A DNA stretch of 64,000 nucleotides, from NCBI GenBank assembly GCA_937931165.1, contig CALHCI010000084.1, positions 1-64,000 of the forward strand, given 5' to 3'. The position numbers and the translations under genes were made by a program. This document shows positions 53,050 through 61,840 of this stretch, piece after piece (positions within the stretch are counted from its first letter, which is position 1; every line of letters begins with the position of its first letter). Origin of the DNA: an uncultured Granulosicoccaceae bacterium (GTDB taxonomy: Bacteria; Pseudomonadota; Gammaproteobacteria; Granulosicoccales; Granulosicoccaceae). The notes under the pieces were generated by a model. That model did no database searches, had not been told where the DNA came from, and worked only from the letters and a program-made list of their open reading frames with translations.

Positions 53050-53240
53050 AGAACGTTAACGTTGTCGGTGGATATCCTGACTCACGGGTCAATGCTTACA
53101 TTCGGCCTTCCCGACAACGCAATGTTGCCAGTGGCTGGGAAATTCCCTTGAATGTTCGCTCTCCGTCTACAGTTGCGAGGGCAGTCTGGGCTTTTGCCTG
53201 GCTGAACGTATCCGCTCAGGCAGTACCCCGTTCCCCACAG
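53050..53240 (-). ncRNA. Cobalamin riboswitch
   Basis: Minus-strand leader of btuB. Diagnostic blocks in order: CTGCCCTCGCAACTGTAGAC, GGAGAGCGAACATTC, the B12 box core AGCCACTGGCAACATTGCG, CGGGAAGGCCGAATGTAAGC and GTGAGTCAGGATATCC. These match the AdoCbl riboswitch consensus closely. The 3' switching part (53000-53050) precedes the btuB start by tens of bases. It should shut off btuB and the downstream genes when cobalamin is plentiful. The 5' boundary is approximate. Confidence 0.93.
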
Positions 53241-53507
53241 CCGCCTGCATAGCAATTGGCTGTCCTACTGGACCGACAGTCGCCGGAGTGTGGACCAAAT
53301 ACCAGTGACTATCAAGTAAAATATGACTGATTACTGATGCCCGAATCACAATGACGGTACCATGGCTGTCTGACTTGCACCTTATCCTCTTAGACAACGT
53401 TACTGACCACGACTCTGCATTGGCAATAGTCGAAACTTTAAGACAGGACTACCGCGATAATCGATTGGCAGGCTATGATGCGCGCCCCACAGTTGAAGAC
53501 TACCGCC
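53241..53507. other. Intergenic region between divergent riboswitch and cobT
   Basis: About 270 bp containing the btuB promoter (minus strand, upstream of the riboswitch) and the cobT promoter. A plus-strand frame from 53351 overlaps the cobT start and has a metallophosphatase-like opening (WLSDLHLILLD), but no continuation; it is not called a gene. Confidence 0.4.
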
Positions 53508-54527
53508 ATGTACAGCCAGGCATTTACACAACGACTGCAAGCGGCAACTCAGGTGCTCGATCAGAAAACCAAGCCACCGGGTTCCCTCGGCACACTTGAA
53601 TCGGTTGCTGCACAAATCAGTGCTATTCAACATACTGATACACCCTGTACAGACTCGGCACGTGCGTTAATTTTTGCTGGCGATCACGGTGTTGTACAAG
53701 AAGGTGTCAGTGCTTTTCCGCAGGAAGTAACCCGGCAGATGCTGCTTAACTTTACTGCAGGCGGTGCTGCCATAAATGCACTGTGTAACTTGCATAACAT
53801 TGAACTCGAAGTCATTAACACCGGCGTTACCGGAGACCCGGTTGAAGGCACGGTTACCGAAAAAATAGCAAACGGCACAGCCAACATGCTAAATACAACC
53901 GCCATGTCACAGCCCGAGCTTGAACAAGCGTTGACCATTGGCAAGGACGCCATGCAACGCGCACAAGACAACAACATTGCACTGGTAGTTACCGGTGAAA
54001 TGGGCATTGGCAACACCACATCTGCCGCGGCTATAGTCGCGGCACTCTGCAACGCCAACGCCAGTGATACCGTTGGCCGCGGTACCGGCCTCAATGATCA
54101 GGCACTTGCCAATAAAACGCAGATTATTAGCCAGGTACTGAAAAAGCACACTTCAACAGATGCAAAAGATGTATTGCGATGCATGGGCGGGTTCGAAATT
54201 GCTGCACTCGCTGGTGCCATGTTGCAAGCTGCCGGCACTCATACTGCAGTGGTTGTCGATGGATACATCACCACGGCCGCAGCACTTTGTGCGGTTGATA
54301 TAAACCCGCAAGTCCGTGAACATCTGATCTTTGCCCACCAGTCTGCCGAGCCCGGACATCAGCTGGCATTAGAAAAACTACAGGCAACACCACTGTTACA
54401 GCTTGATATGAGACTGGGTGAAGGCTCGGGCGCGGCGTTAGCGGTACCGTTAATAAGAAGCGCCTGTGCCATCATCAATGATATGGCGACCTTCGATGAT
54501 GCTGGTGTCACCAAAGAAAGCCATTAA
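53508..54527 (+). CDS. cobT: Nicotinate-nucleotide:dimethylbenzimidazole phosphoribosyltransferase
   Basis: 339 residues; makes alpha-ribazole phosphate, the lower ligand nucleotide of B12. KTKPPGSLGTLESVAAQI, FAGDHGVVQEGVSAFPQEVTRQM, TGEMGIGNTTSAAAI and RLGEGSGAALAVPLI (catalytic Glu) are the family markers. The ATG at 53508 is assigned; two in-frame ATGs at 53475-53480 behind GGCAGG are equally possible. cobS starts 1 bp after its stop, so the two are coupled. Confidence 0.94.
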   Translation: MYSQAFTQRLQAATQVLDQKTKPPGSLGTLESVAAQISAIQHTDTPCTDSARALIFAGDHGVVQEGVSAFPQEVTRQMLLNFTAGGAAINALCNLHNIELEVINTGVTGDPVEGTVTEKIANGTANMLNTTAMSQPELEQALTIGKDAMQRAQDNNIALVVTGEMGIGNTTSAAAIVAALCNANASDTVGRGTGLNDQALANKTQIISQVLKKHTSTDAKDVLRCMGGFEIAALAGAMLQAAGTHTAVVVDGYITTAAALCAVDINPQVREHLIFAHQSAEPGHQLALEKLQATPLLQLDMRLGEGSGAALAVPLIRSACAIINDMATFDDAGVTKESH

Positions 54528-54528
54528 A

Positions 54529-55284
54529 ATGCACCCACTGGTTAATCGCTACTTCGTCGCACAGATGTTCTTAACGCGACTGCCTTCACCAGGCAGGCTG
54601 CGCTGGTCTGAAGCAGAACTCGCTGCCAGCACCGTATTCTTTCCGGTTGTAGGCATTGTAGTCGGCGCTATTGCCTCCCTGACCTGGTATCTGGGTGCAG
54701 CACTTTGGTCAGACACCATCGCGGCATTACTTGCAGTTGGTGCAGCAATCCTGGTGACCGGGGCGTTTCATGAAGATGGACTGGCAGATTCTGCTGACGG
54801 GCTTGGCGGTGCATTTGACGTAAACCGCAAACTGCAAATTATGCGTGATAGTCGCATCGGTACCTATGGCAGTGTATTGCTGCTGTTTGTCGTGCTGGCC
54901 AAAGTATTGAGTATCGCTCAAATACATTCTGTCACTATGGTTGGCGCGCTGGTCGCCGCACATGTTATTGCGCGCTTCACTTCATTGCCATTGATAAAAA
55001 ACAACACCTACGTTCGTGAGGAAGGCACCGGAAAACCTTTTGCCGCTACCGTTAACCAGCAACAACTGGTCATCGCCTCGGCAGTCACACTGGCGGTCAC
55101 CATTATCGCTCTGGGCTGGCGTGCAGCCATTGTCATACCCGTTGTAGTGCTTTTTGTATGGAGCGCACAGTGGTATTTACGAAGGAAAATCGGCGGTGTT
55201 ACCGGAGATGTGCTGGGCGCGGTCAATTCTCTGACTGAGCTCCTGGTCTACCTGGTATTGAGCGTAGCATGGTCCGCTTCCTAG
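54529..55284 (+). CDS. cobS: Adenosylcobinamide-GDP ribazoletransferase (cobalamin synthase)
   Basis: A 251-residue integral membrane enzyme that joins adenosylcobinamide-GDP to alpha-ribazole (phosphate), the last step of B12 assembly. LTRLPSPGRLRWSEAELAAS near the N-terminus, GAFHEDGLADSADGLGGAFD with the conserved acidic cluster, MRDSRIGTYGSVLLL and GGVTGDVLGAVNSLTELLVYL define the family. The ATG at 54529 lies 1 nt after the cobT stop. It ends about 40 bp from the convergent transglutaminase-like gene. Confidence 0.95.
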   Translation: MHPLVNRYFVAQMFLTRLPSPGRLRWSEAELAASTVFFPVVGIVVGAIASLTWYLGAALWSDTIAALLAVGAAILVTGAFHEDGLADSADGLGGAFDVNRKLQIMRDSRIGTYGSVLLLFVVLAKVLSIAQIHSVTMVGALVAAHVIARFTSLPLIKNNTYVREEGTGKPFAATVNQQQLVIASAVTLAVTIIALGWRAAIVIPVVVLFVWSAQWYLRRKIGGVTGDVLGAVNSLTELLVYLVLSVAWSAS

Positions 55285-55323
55285 CCGGTGTCAGACCAGC
55301 GGAACACCATGTAACCATACCCG

Positions 55324-57429
55324 CTATTCATCGATTGCCGCTTCTTTACCGTCAGCCATCAGCTCGGCATTGCGTCTGAACCACGAGCCGATATCAGTGA
55401 GCTGGTTTTCAAGGAAGTAAAGCGGCTCCGTGCCCACAGGCAAAGAAAACTCCACGGTATAGTAAGCGTCGTTGCGTACGCGCTTCAGATCACGAATGTA
55501 TTTTCTGGCACGCTTAACCGGCACAACGCCCTGCAGCGATTCAAGGCCGTAAGATAACAACAACTCTTTGCCATTCACCTGCACTGAACTGTGATATTTG
55601 AAGAAGTCATTATCTATAGTTACTTCATCAGGACCCATGGCCCAGCCTTCGTTCAGCATCACCGAGATAGTATGCAACACTGAAACCGGATGGCGATGCG
55701 CCAGCGGCTGCACGCGCCGCTGATCAGACGGCAGGGTCAGATTTTCGTAAATCGAGTCTGCGACAAATTCAAGTTCATACAGACCTTCCTCGTCTGTCTC
55801 TACCCATACTTCTGCAATATCATATCGCTCGGTAATAATAACCGTGTTTTCCGCGCGATTGTCAGTAACCTCTAACGGGGCGGCGATCTCAACCACCCCA
55901 TAGCGGTTGCGATAGTAGTTCAAATAACTGTTTTGCAGCTCCTGCGCTCCCTCGCTTTGCAGGGTCTGACGTCTGTACTCGGCTTCTGCGCCTCGATAGG
56001 TTGTCTTCACTGTTAGCAATGTAGCTTTACTGTCTGCGTTGTGGCGCAAACGAAACTGCTCAAGAATTTCTTTCTCAGGTTGCTCTGCTGCATCTAAGGT
56101 ATAGGCTTCAAGATCACCAGCGTGGTCATTGACAACCAGCGCATTATGATAGTTACCCTGCGCCAGCGACTGCACGGTGCTGCCTTGCAATGTCATGGTG
56201 CCATCAACCCAGTAGTCTTTACCCTGGTATGGCAGCTTGACAATCATATGGTTAAACACATCCGGAGACGGCAGATAGTCGGGCAGTGCTTCACCGTCTT
56301 TGCTGTGCACAAGTACGGGAAAGGCGTCAACACCAAGCTCCCGCAACAGCGCAATCATTAACACCGCTTTGTCTTTACAGTCACCATAGCGGCGATTGAT
56401 TATTTCCTCAGGCGTATCTGGCTTATAACCGCCAATACCTGAGTTTATTCCGGTGTAGCGAATCGCATCCTGCACAAAATTAATGACCGCGTTAACCTGC
56501 TGATCAGCCGTTGACCACTGTGCTCTAATTGCATTTGCCTTTGCGGCCACAGACGGGGTTGCGCTGCCAGGCAGCTCATAAAGGGGGCTACCCCACTGCG
56601 CGACTGACTGCCAGTCTTTAAAGCTACTGTACTGCACGTAGGTTTCCGCCAGAAAACTATAGGGAGTGTCTGACTGATAGTGACTGGCTTCGGTATGAAT
56701 TTCCTGCCATGTCACTTCTTTATACTGACCGGCAACCCGCTCTGTTACCTCCGGTTCATTAACATAGGTTTTGAAATTCACGTGTTTGTACTTCGGATAG
56801 CGCAACTGGTAGTAGTAATTACCCACCGGTACTCCAGCCTGCAGGCGCGCCCATCCGAATACATGGCTGCCAAACACCGGGTTTCTGCCAACCACCGAGT
56901 AGCTATATTCGACCTGATCACCAACACGCTGATCGTGCAGCAGGATATGGATGGTTTGCATACCATCGTATAAGCCGGATTCGAGTTCAGTTTCACGTTG
57001 CAGCAGTTGCACGTTGTCAGCGCTTAGCTGATTAATTACGCTGTCACCGCGCCGTAATTGCACCTTGTGCAGTAACACATGCTGATAGAGCGGATCAAAC
57101 TCGATGGTTATCGCATCACTCTGATCAAGTCCGCTGGTGTTATTAATGGAGTAGACATATCTTTCGTACGCCAGGGACTCGGCCGGGTCATTCTCAAAAC
57201 GGCTGTGTGTCTCCGCCACGTTATAATAACGGCCACCCACTGCATATTCGTTTTCCGGAGAAACGATTTCTGCCTGACTGCCCCAGGAGGGCTCTTCAGC
57301 AATTTTCCACAGTGTCTGGCTGGCTTCAGCCTGAGCAGGCGCCTGCACCGTGACCAGCAACAATAAATACATACACAGCTTCAGCGAGCTGATATATCGT
57401 GACACAATAGAATCTGTCTTGTACGTCAT
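55324..57429 (-). CDS. Exported DUF3857 and transglutaminase-like protein
   Basis: 701 residues: a signal peptide (LCMYLLLLVTVQAPAQA), a DUF3857 domain (residues 60-260), a papain-like transglutaminase core (310-460) and a C-terminal beta-rich region. The catalytic Cys lies in RRYGDCKDKAVLMIALL, the His in FNHMIVKL and the Asp in YWVDGTMT, so the triad is complete. Members are periplasmic or surface proteins of unknown substrate, often near envelope genes. It is convergent with cobS and divergent from an MBL-fold hydrolase gene. Confidence 0.88.
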   Translation of the reverse strand: MTYKTDSIVSRYISSLKLCMYLLLLVTVQAPAQAEASQTLWKIAEEPSWGSQAEIVSPENEYAVGGRYYNVAETHSRFENDPAESLAYERYVYSINNTSGLDQSDAITIEFDPLYQHVLLHKVQLRRGDSVINQLSADNVQLLQRETELESGLYDGMQTIHILLHDQRVGDQVEYSYSVVGRNPVFGSHVFGWARLQAGVPVGNYYYQLRYPKYKHVNFKTYVNEPEVTERVAGQYKEVTWQEIHTEASHYQSDTPYSFLAETYVQYSSFKDWQSVAQWGSPLYELPGSATPSVAAKANAIRAQWSTADQQVNAVINFVQDAIRYTGINSGIGGYKPDTPEEIINRRYGDCKDKAVLMIALLRELGVDAFPVLVHSKDGEALPDYLPSPDVFNHMIVKLPYQGKDYWVDGTMTLQGSTVQSLAQGNYHNALVVNDHAGDLEAYTLDAAEQPEKEILEQFRLRHNADSKATLLTVKTTYRGAEAEYRRQTLQSEGAQELQNSYLNYYRNRYGVVEIAAPLEVTDNRAENTVIITERYDIAEVWVETDEEGLYELEFVADSIYENLTLPSDQRRVQPLAHRHPVSVLHTISVMLNEGWAMGPDEVTIDNDFFKYHSSVQVNGKELLLSYGLESLQGVVPVKRARKYIRDLKRVRNDAYYTVEFSLPVGTEPLYFLENQLTDIGSWFRRNAELMADGKEAAIDE

Positions 57430-57573
57430 GAATTCTCCATCACGCGCCTGGCTGTTCTATTTTTTCTCGGCGCAACTTCCGCCGCGTATAACGGCTGCAG
57501 TTATTCAGACTGTACCACACTGAAATACCACAGCAGCAGGTTCGCAAACCGTGTCACACGACCCTTTCAAGCT

Positions 57574-58695
57574 ATGACGATAAACCGCATTTTTCGCCTG
57601 TTTCTGCGAGTTGGCAAGTACCTACTCGTACTGGTCGCAACGCTCGCACTTGCGATTGTCGCTTTTTTGTACCTGGCGCCAACCTTCGGCGCAAACCCGT
57701 CCGGCGATACTCTGAGCAGGATTAAAGCTTCACCCAATTATCACAACGGTCGTTTTCGAAATTTAACCGACACACAAATCAGCACCCGTGACCCATCACA
57801 GCCGATGGATCTGGCCACATGGCTGTTCCCTGCAGCTGATAAAAACCCTGCTGCACCACTGCCATCACAGCAGTTCGACAGTAGCGCATTCAATCCCGGT
57901 AGCTATGTCTGGCTTGGGCACTCAACCATACTGTTCAAAACAGACTCACTGGTGGTATTGACTGACCCGGTATTTAACCGGGCCTCACCGATACCCGTAT
58001 TTGGTAAACCATTCCCCATCCAGCACCCGCCAGCACTTGAATCTCTTCCCGCTATTGATGTTGTAGTCATTTCACATGATCACTATGACCACCTTGATCA
58101 CCTGGCAATCGCAGCACTCGAACCGTCAACTACCCGTTTTCTGGTGCCACTTGGCGTGGGCGCACACCTGCTGAGATGGGGCGTACCGCAAAGTAAAATT
58201 ACCGAGTTCGACTGGTATGAGTCTGAATCTATCGACAACACGCAATTCACAATGACACCGGCGAGACACTTCAGCGGCCGCGGTTTTACCAACCGCTTCA
58301 AAACCCTGTGGGGGTCATGGGTCATTACATCACCAACCGGCAAAGTATTTTTCAGTGGTGATACCGGCTACTTTGAAGATCTGAAAAAAATCGCTACAGA
58401 CTACGGACCGTTTGATATTTCTTTTATGGAAAACGGCGCTTACAGTAAAGACTGGACACAAATCCATATGATGCCGGAAGAATCAGTACAGGCATCTGTA
58501 GACTTAAACAGCAAAGTCTACTTTCCCATACACTGGGGCAAGTTTGATCTGGCACAACACGGCTGGAAAGACCCGATCAATCGCGCTACCACCAAAGCAA
58601 AGTCACTTGGTGTCGCCATAGCAACGCCCGTTATAGGTCAGACTTTTACGCTAACAGAGCTGCCACAACACGACTGGTGGAGCGACGCCAAATAG
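57574..58695 (+). CDS. MBL-fold hydrolase, NAPE-PLD-like, membrane-anchored
   Basis: 373 residues. An N-terminal transmembrane segment (YLLVLVATLALAIVAFLYLAP) is followed by a metallo-beta-lactamase domain: SYVWLGHSTILFKTD, SHDHYDHLDHLAIAAL (HxHxDH), the ARHFSGRG His, FFSGDTGYFED and PIHWGKFDLAQHGW. This order matches the NAPE-phospholipase D-like branch, which cleaves N-acyl phosphatidylethanolamines in known members; other phosphodiesters are possible. The active site faces the periplasm if the anchor is a simple signal-anchor. Confidence 0.88.
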   Translation: MTINRIFRLFLRVGKYLLVLVATLALAIVAFLYLAPTFGANPSGDTLSRIKASPNYHNGRFRNLTDTQISTRDPSQPMDLATWLFPAADKNPAAPLPSQQFDSSAFNPGSYVWLGHSTILFKTDSLVVLTDPVFNRASPIPVFGKPFPIQHPPALESLPAIDVVVISHDHYDHLDHLAIAALEPSTTRFLVPLGVGAHLLRWGVPQSKITEFDWYESESIDNTQFTMTPARHFSGRGFTNRFKTLWGSWVITSPTGKVFFSGDTGYFEDLKKIATDYGPFDISFMENGAYSKDWTQIHMMPEESVQASVDLNSKVYFPIHWGKFDLAQHGWKDPINRATTKAKSLGVAIATPVIGQTFTLTELPQHDWWSDAK

Positions 58696-58722
58696 CAACC
58701 GCTTTGAGCGGGTGCTGCCTTC

Positions 58723-58941
58723 ATGTTCTCCCTGACAACCAACTGGTTTCCATCACCAGCACTCGACACCGCAGACAATCCGGCTTCTGCACTGATCAGA
58801 CTGGACAACGCCATCGCATTGTTTCAACAATCGGCACCGGACTTACAGCCACACTTTGCTTACGGCAATCTGTCTAAAGCACAGTATGAACAGCCACATG
58901 CCATGCATCTGACCAATCACTTTTCAGCGATAGATGCTTAA
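58723..58941 (+). CDS. Short DUF1569-like protein, probable C-terminal fragment
   Basis: A 72-residue frame whose segment HFAYGNLSKAQYEQPHAMHLTNHF resembles the C-terminal His-containing stretch of DUF1569 proteins (DinB-like four-helix family). The N-terminal helices of a full-length member are missing, so it is either a natural short version or the remnant of a larger gene. It follows the MBL-fold gene by 27 bp on the same strand. Confidence 0.55.
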   Translation: MFSLTTNWFPSPALDTADNPASALIRLDNAIALFQQSAPDLQPHFAYGNLSKAQYEQPHAMHLTNHFSAIDA

Positions 58942-58976
58942 CCCGCATTTATTTACAAGGCGACCGGGGATAACCC

Positions 58977-59582
58977 TTAAATCTCCTGACCAGGCTCATG
59001 TAACTTTCGATAAGACTCCGGCCACAATGCCTTAGGCAAGGCGCCACGTTCCTGTATCCACGGATGAATAGTCACTGCACGCCGCAACATTTTCATTGCT
59101 GTTTCATGGCGGTTTTGAATACGCAACACGTGGTACATCCCTGACAGCGCGCCGAAATGATCCGGGTTCAGCTCCAGTGTTTTTTCAAGATCAGCCAGGG
59201 CACCGTCGTAGTTCTCCCTTAAAAACCTTGCAAAAGCCCGTTGGTTATACCCCTCGAAATATTCCGGGGCGCCGTCAACTACCTGATCAAAGTATGCTTC
59301 CGCAGCGGCATAATCATAGGCTTCGCGACGCTCCCTGCCTTTATTTAACAGGCCGCGAATTTCAGCTGTTGGCGACTGATCAAACCAGTGCTCCCAGATC
59401 ACACTCTCAGCCAGCCGTCCGGCGCTTTCCGTTTTTGCACCGGCAAGCTGTTTGAACATCGCAAGTTCGATATCACGCCGATTATCACCCGCTGCTGCAA
59501 CAACCTGAGCTGCACATAGTAAGGCAACCACCAATGCAAAGGGCAGGACAATAGCTTGTCTTATCAGATGTCTGTTCATCAA
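58977..59582 (-). CDS. Exported TPR-repeat protein
   Basis: 201 residues. A signal peptide (IVLPFALVVALLCAAQVVA) leads to a helical protein with three tetratricopeptide repeats (AAEAYFDQVVDGAPEYFEGYNQRAFARFL, DGALADLEKTLELNPDHFGALSG, TAMKMLRRAVTIHP). Such proteins scaffold interactions in the periplasm. It ends 35 bp from the convergent DUF1569-like frame. The partner is unknown. Confidence 0.85.
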   Translation of the reverse strand: MMNRHLIRQAIVLPFALVVALLCAAQVVAAAGDNRRDIELAMFKQLAGAKTESAGRLAESVIWEHWFDQSPTAEIRGLLNKGRERREAYDYAAAEAYFDQVVDGAPEYFEGYNQRAFARFLRENYDGALADLEKTLELNPDHFGALSGMYHVLRIQNRHETAMKMLRRAVTIHPWIQERGALPKALWPESYRKLHEPGQEI

Positions 59583-59685
59583 CGGTGTAACCTGATGTTT
59601 TTACCAGACACCAACACTACATCAAAACAACGACCGGGCGTAGCAAAACGCGCCAGCTGTTGCTAAATTACCGGCACTAAAGAGA
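59583..59685. other. Intergenic region
   Basis: About 100 bp between the TPR gene start and the end of the leucine-rich-repeat gene. It should hold the TPR gene promoter; no terminator or other structure was recognised. Confidence 0.35.
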
Positions 59686-61542
59686 CTAATTACATCCATC
59701 CGCCCAGTCAGGCTCATATATCTGAAGCCAGTTAACCACTGTGGGATCTGTTGCGGTAAAACAACCGTTACCATGAACGCTGAATGAAGTTTCATCCCAC
59801 AATGTATCAATGACGTTAACCAGTGGATCTAAACTCCCTTCAAGCTGGTTGTATTCGATGTTCAGTTCGTTCAACTGCGGCAACGAGGCCAATGAAGCCG
59901 GGATTTCTCCACTAAGCTGATTGCGTGAAAGGTGAATGCTCCATAGCTCCGGGTTATAAAACGTATCGGGGATCGGACCCGTCAGATTGTTATATGCAAG
60001 ATCCAGAATCTGTAAGAACTGCAGATCACCAATACCGCGCGGCATGCTGCCTGTCAGCTTGTTTGCAAAGACGTTAAAATCAATCAGCGATTGAAGTTGC
60101 CCGACGGTTGCAGGTATCTCACCGGATAACTCATTGTGTGCCAGGTAAAGGTATTCGAGTGCGGCGAGGTTGCCGATTTCATCTGGTATAGGCCCGTTGA
60201 ACTGATTACTGTTGAGGTTAAGCCATTCAAGTTCAGTAAGGTTTACGATTGACGCAGGAATACCGCCACTGAACTGATTTCTTTGCAGCTCAAGCCTGAC
60301 CAGTGCTGTAAGGTTTCCAAGGTTTTCCGGAAGCGACCCGGACAGGTTGTTTTCATAAACCCGTAGATAACCAAGCCTGGAGAAGCTACTGAGATTTGAT
60401 GGCAGCGGTCCCGTCAGATTATTTTTATAAAGATCCAGAGAGCCGAGACCCGTCAGATTGTTTATAGATTCAGGAATCACTCCCGAGAGATTATTGTCTG
60501 CCAGACCCAACACCGATAACCCGGTCAGATCCCCGAGTTCAGACGGAATAGAACCCGTCAGATCGTTACCATAAAGTGCCAGTACCGTTAGTGTGGGTAT
60601 GTTTCCAAGACTGACCGGAATTGACCCGCTAAACTGGTTGGATTGAAGGTCCAGGTGATACAGAGAAGTAGCACTTAAATCGGGAATAGTACCAACCAAC
60701 TCGTTACCGGGAAGCACCAGTACTTTAAGTCCGGTAAGGTCATTGAGATTAGCCGGCAAGCTGCCTTTCAAACTCGCCGCAGGCGCGATGACACTGACCG
60801 AGTTGTTCTCACAGTAAACATCATCCCATGTGCAAGGATCGGTAGCCGTGGCAAAGTCGCTGTCTTCCCAGTTGGGACCATTGGTACTGTAGTAAAAAGC
60901 CATGAGCGCATCACACTCATGTTGTGGCAGCATGGTAGCAACAGCCTCACCATTTATGTCACAGGTTTTTGTTGGAGTCTCCGGCGGTTCAACCGTACAG
61001 GACTGATAACCGTTCCAGCCCCAGCCATCCCCATCGGGGTCTATGCATTCATCACTCACTGTGATGTAACAAGATGCATCTCCGGTCCACCCCCATCCGT
61101 CCCCATCGGCATCGATACACACACCCGATTCGTCATAGACCAGATCGCAGCTCTGCGTGCCGTTCCAGCCGTATCCATCATCGTCGGTGTCGATACAGTA
61201 GTTGGTAGTGGCCAATTGACATTGCGCAGTCGTACATTCGTCATCGCCGGAGACAACACAGGACTCACTGCCATCCCATCCCCAGCCATCGCCGTCATCA
61301 TCGATACACTGTGCCGGCGCAATTCGGCAACTCTCCAGACCATCCCAGCCCCAGCCATCACCATCGGTGTCGACACAGACACCGTCAGGTGACGCGCCGA
61401 TCCGGCAGGAACCGACACCATCCCAACCCCATCCATCTCCATCTGTATCAATACAGGCGCCACCGGGAGTTTGCGCTTGACTAACTGGAAGCCACAACAC
61501 ACCTAATACAACAGCAAAAACACACAGAGCACGCACGACCAT
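59686..61542 (-). CDS. Secreted leucine-rich-repeat protein with six DGDGWGW repeats
   Basis: 618 residues. A signal peptide (LCVFAVVLGVLWLPVSQAQ) is followed by six near-identical units of about 20-30 residues, each C-(I/V)-D-x-D-x-D-G-W-G-W-x-G-x-x-S-C, which combine a calcium-type Asp cluster with a disulfide pair. From about residue 215 a plant-type LRR cap and at least twelve LRRs follow (SGSIPVSLGNIPTLTVLALYGNDL and so on), ending with a Cys-containing cap (WLQIYEPDWADGC). It is probably an extracellular or surface binding protein. No enzyme domain is present. Confidence 0.9.
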   Translation of the reverse strand: MVVRALCVFAVVLGVLWLPVSQAQTPGGACIDTDGDGWGWDGVGSCRIGASPDGVCVDTDGDGWGWDGLESCRIAPAQCIDDDGDGWGWDGSESCVVSGDDECTTAQCQLATTNYCIDTDDDGYGWNGTQSCDLVYDESGVCIDADGDGWGWTGDASCYITVSDECIDPDGDGWGWNGYQSCTVEPPETPTKTCDINGEAVATMLPQHECDALMAFYYSTNGPNWEDSDFATATDPCTWDDVYCENNSVSVIAPAASLKGSLPANLNDLTGLKVLVLPGNELVGTIPDLSATSLYHLDLQSNQFSGSIPVSLGNIPTLTVLALYGNDLTGSIPSELGDLTGLSVLGLADNNLSGVIPESINNLTGLGSLDLYKNNLTGPLPSNLSSFSRLGYLRVYENNLSGSLPENLGNLTALVRLELQRNQFSGGIPASIVNLTELEWLNLNSNQFNGPIPDEIGNLAALEYLYLAHNELSGEIPATVGQLQSLIDFNVFANKLTGSMPRGIGDLQFLQILDLAYNNLTGPIPDTFYNPELWSIHLSRNQLSGEIPASLASLPQLNELNIEYNQLEGSLDPLVNVIDTLWDETSFSVHGNGCFTATDPTVVNWLQIYEPDWADGCN

Positions 61543-61840
61543 CGAAAAATCACCTGTTTTATTGCAGACGTCTTATTAACCGACGCCAGCACATGTTATT
61601 GTCATGACATTTTATTTCAAGTAAAGTCATGTATCAAGTCTGGTGCGGCGGTATACTGAAAAAGGCATGTTGTCTATGACTTCCGGCCGAGTGATGAACC
61701 CACCGTTTTGCACAATTGACAATAAGGAAGAAAAGTAAACTGTCGTTACTTACCCGACACTTGTCACGATCGGTACGCTAACCGGTCAACATTTTGTAAT
61801 TTCCCGGATCAGTGTGAAGTAAGGAAAAGGAGTACAAGCA
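61543..61840. other. Intergenic region, divergent promoters expected
   Basis: 298 bp between the divergent LRR and DUF898 genes. GTCATGAC at 61601-61608 is a small palindrome, and TGAC and GTCA words recur around 61604-61630. A purine-rich AAGGAAAAGGAG ribosome site precedes the DUF898 start. No RNA gene or promoter was confidently identified. Confidence 0.4.

Noticed and set aside
53351-53599. Small plus-strand frame with WLSDLHLILLD opening
   Set aside because: The metallophosphatase-like start has no continuation and the frame overlaps cobT.
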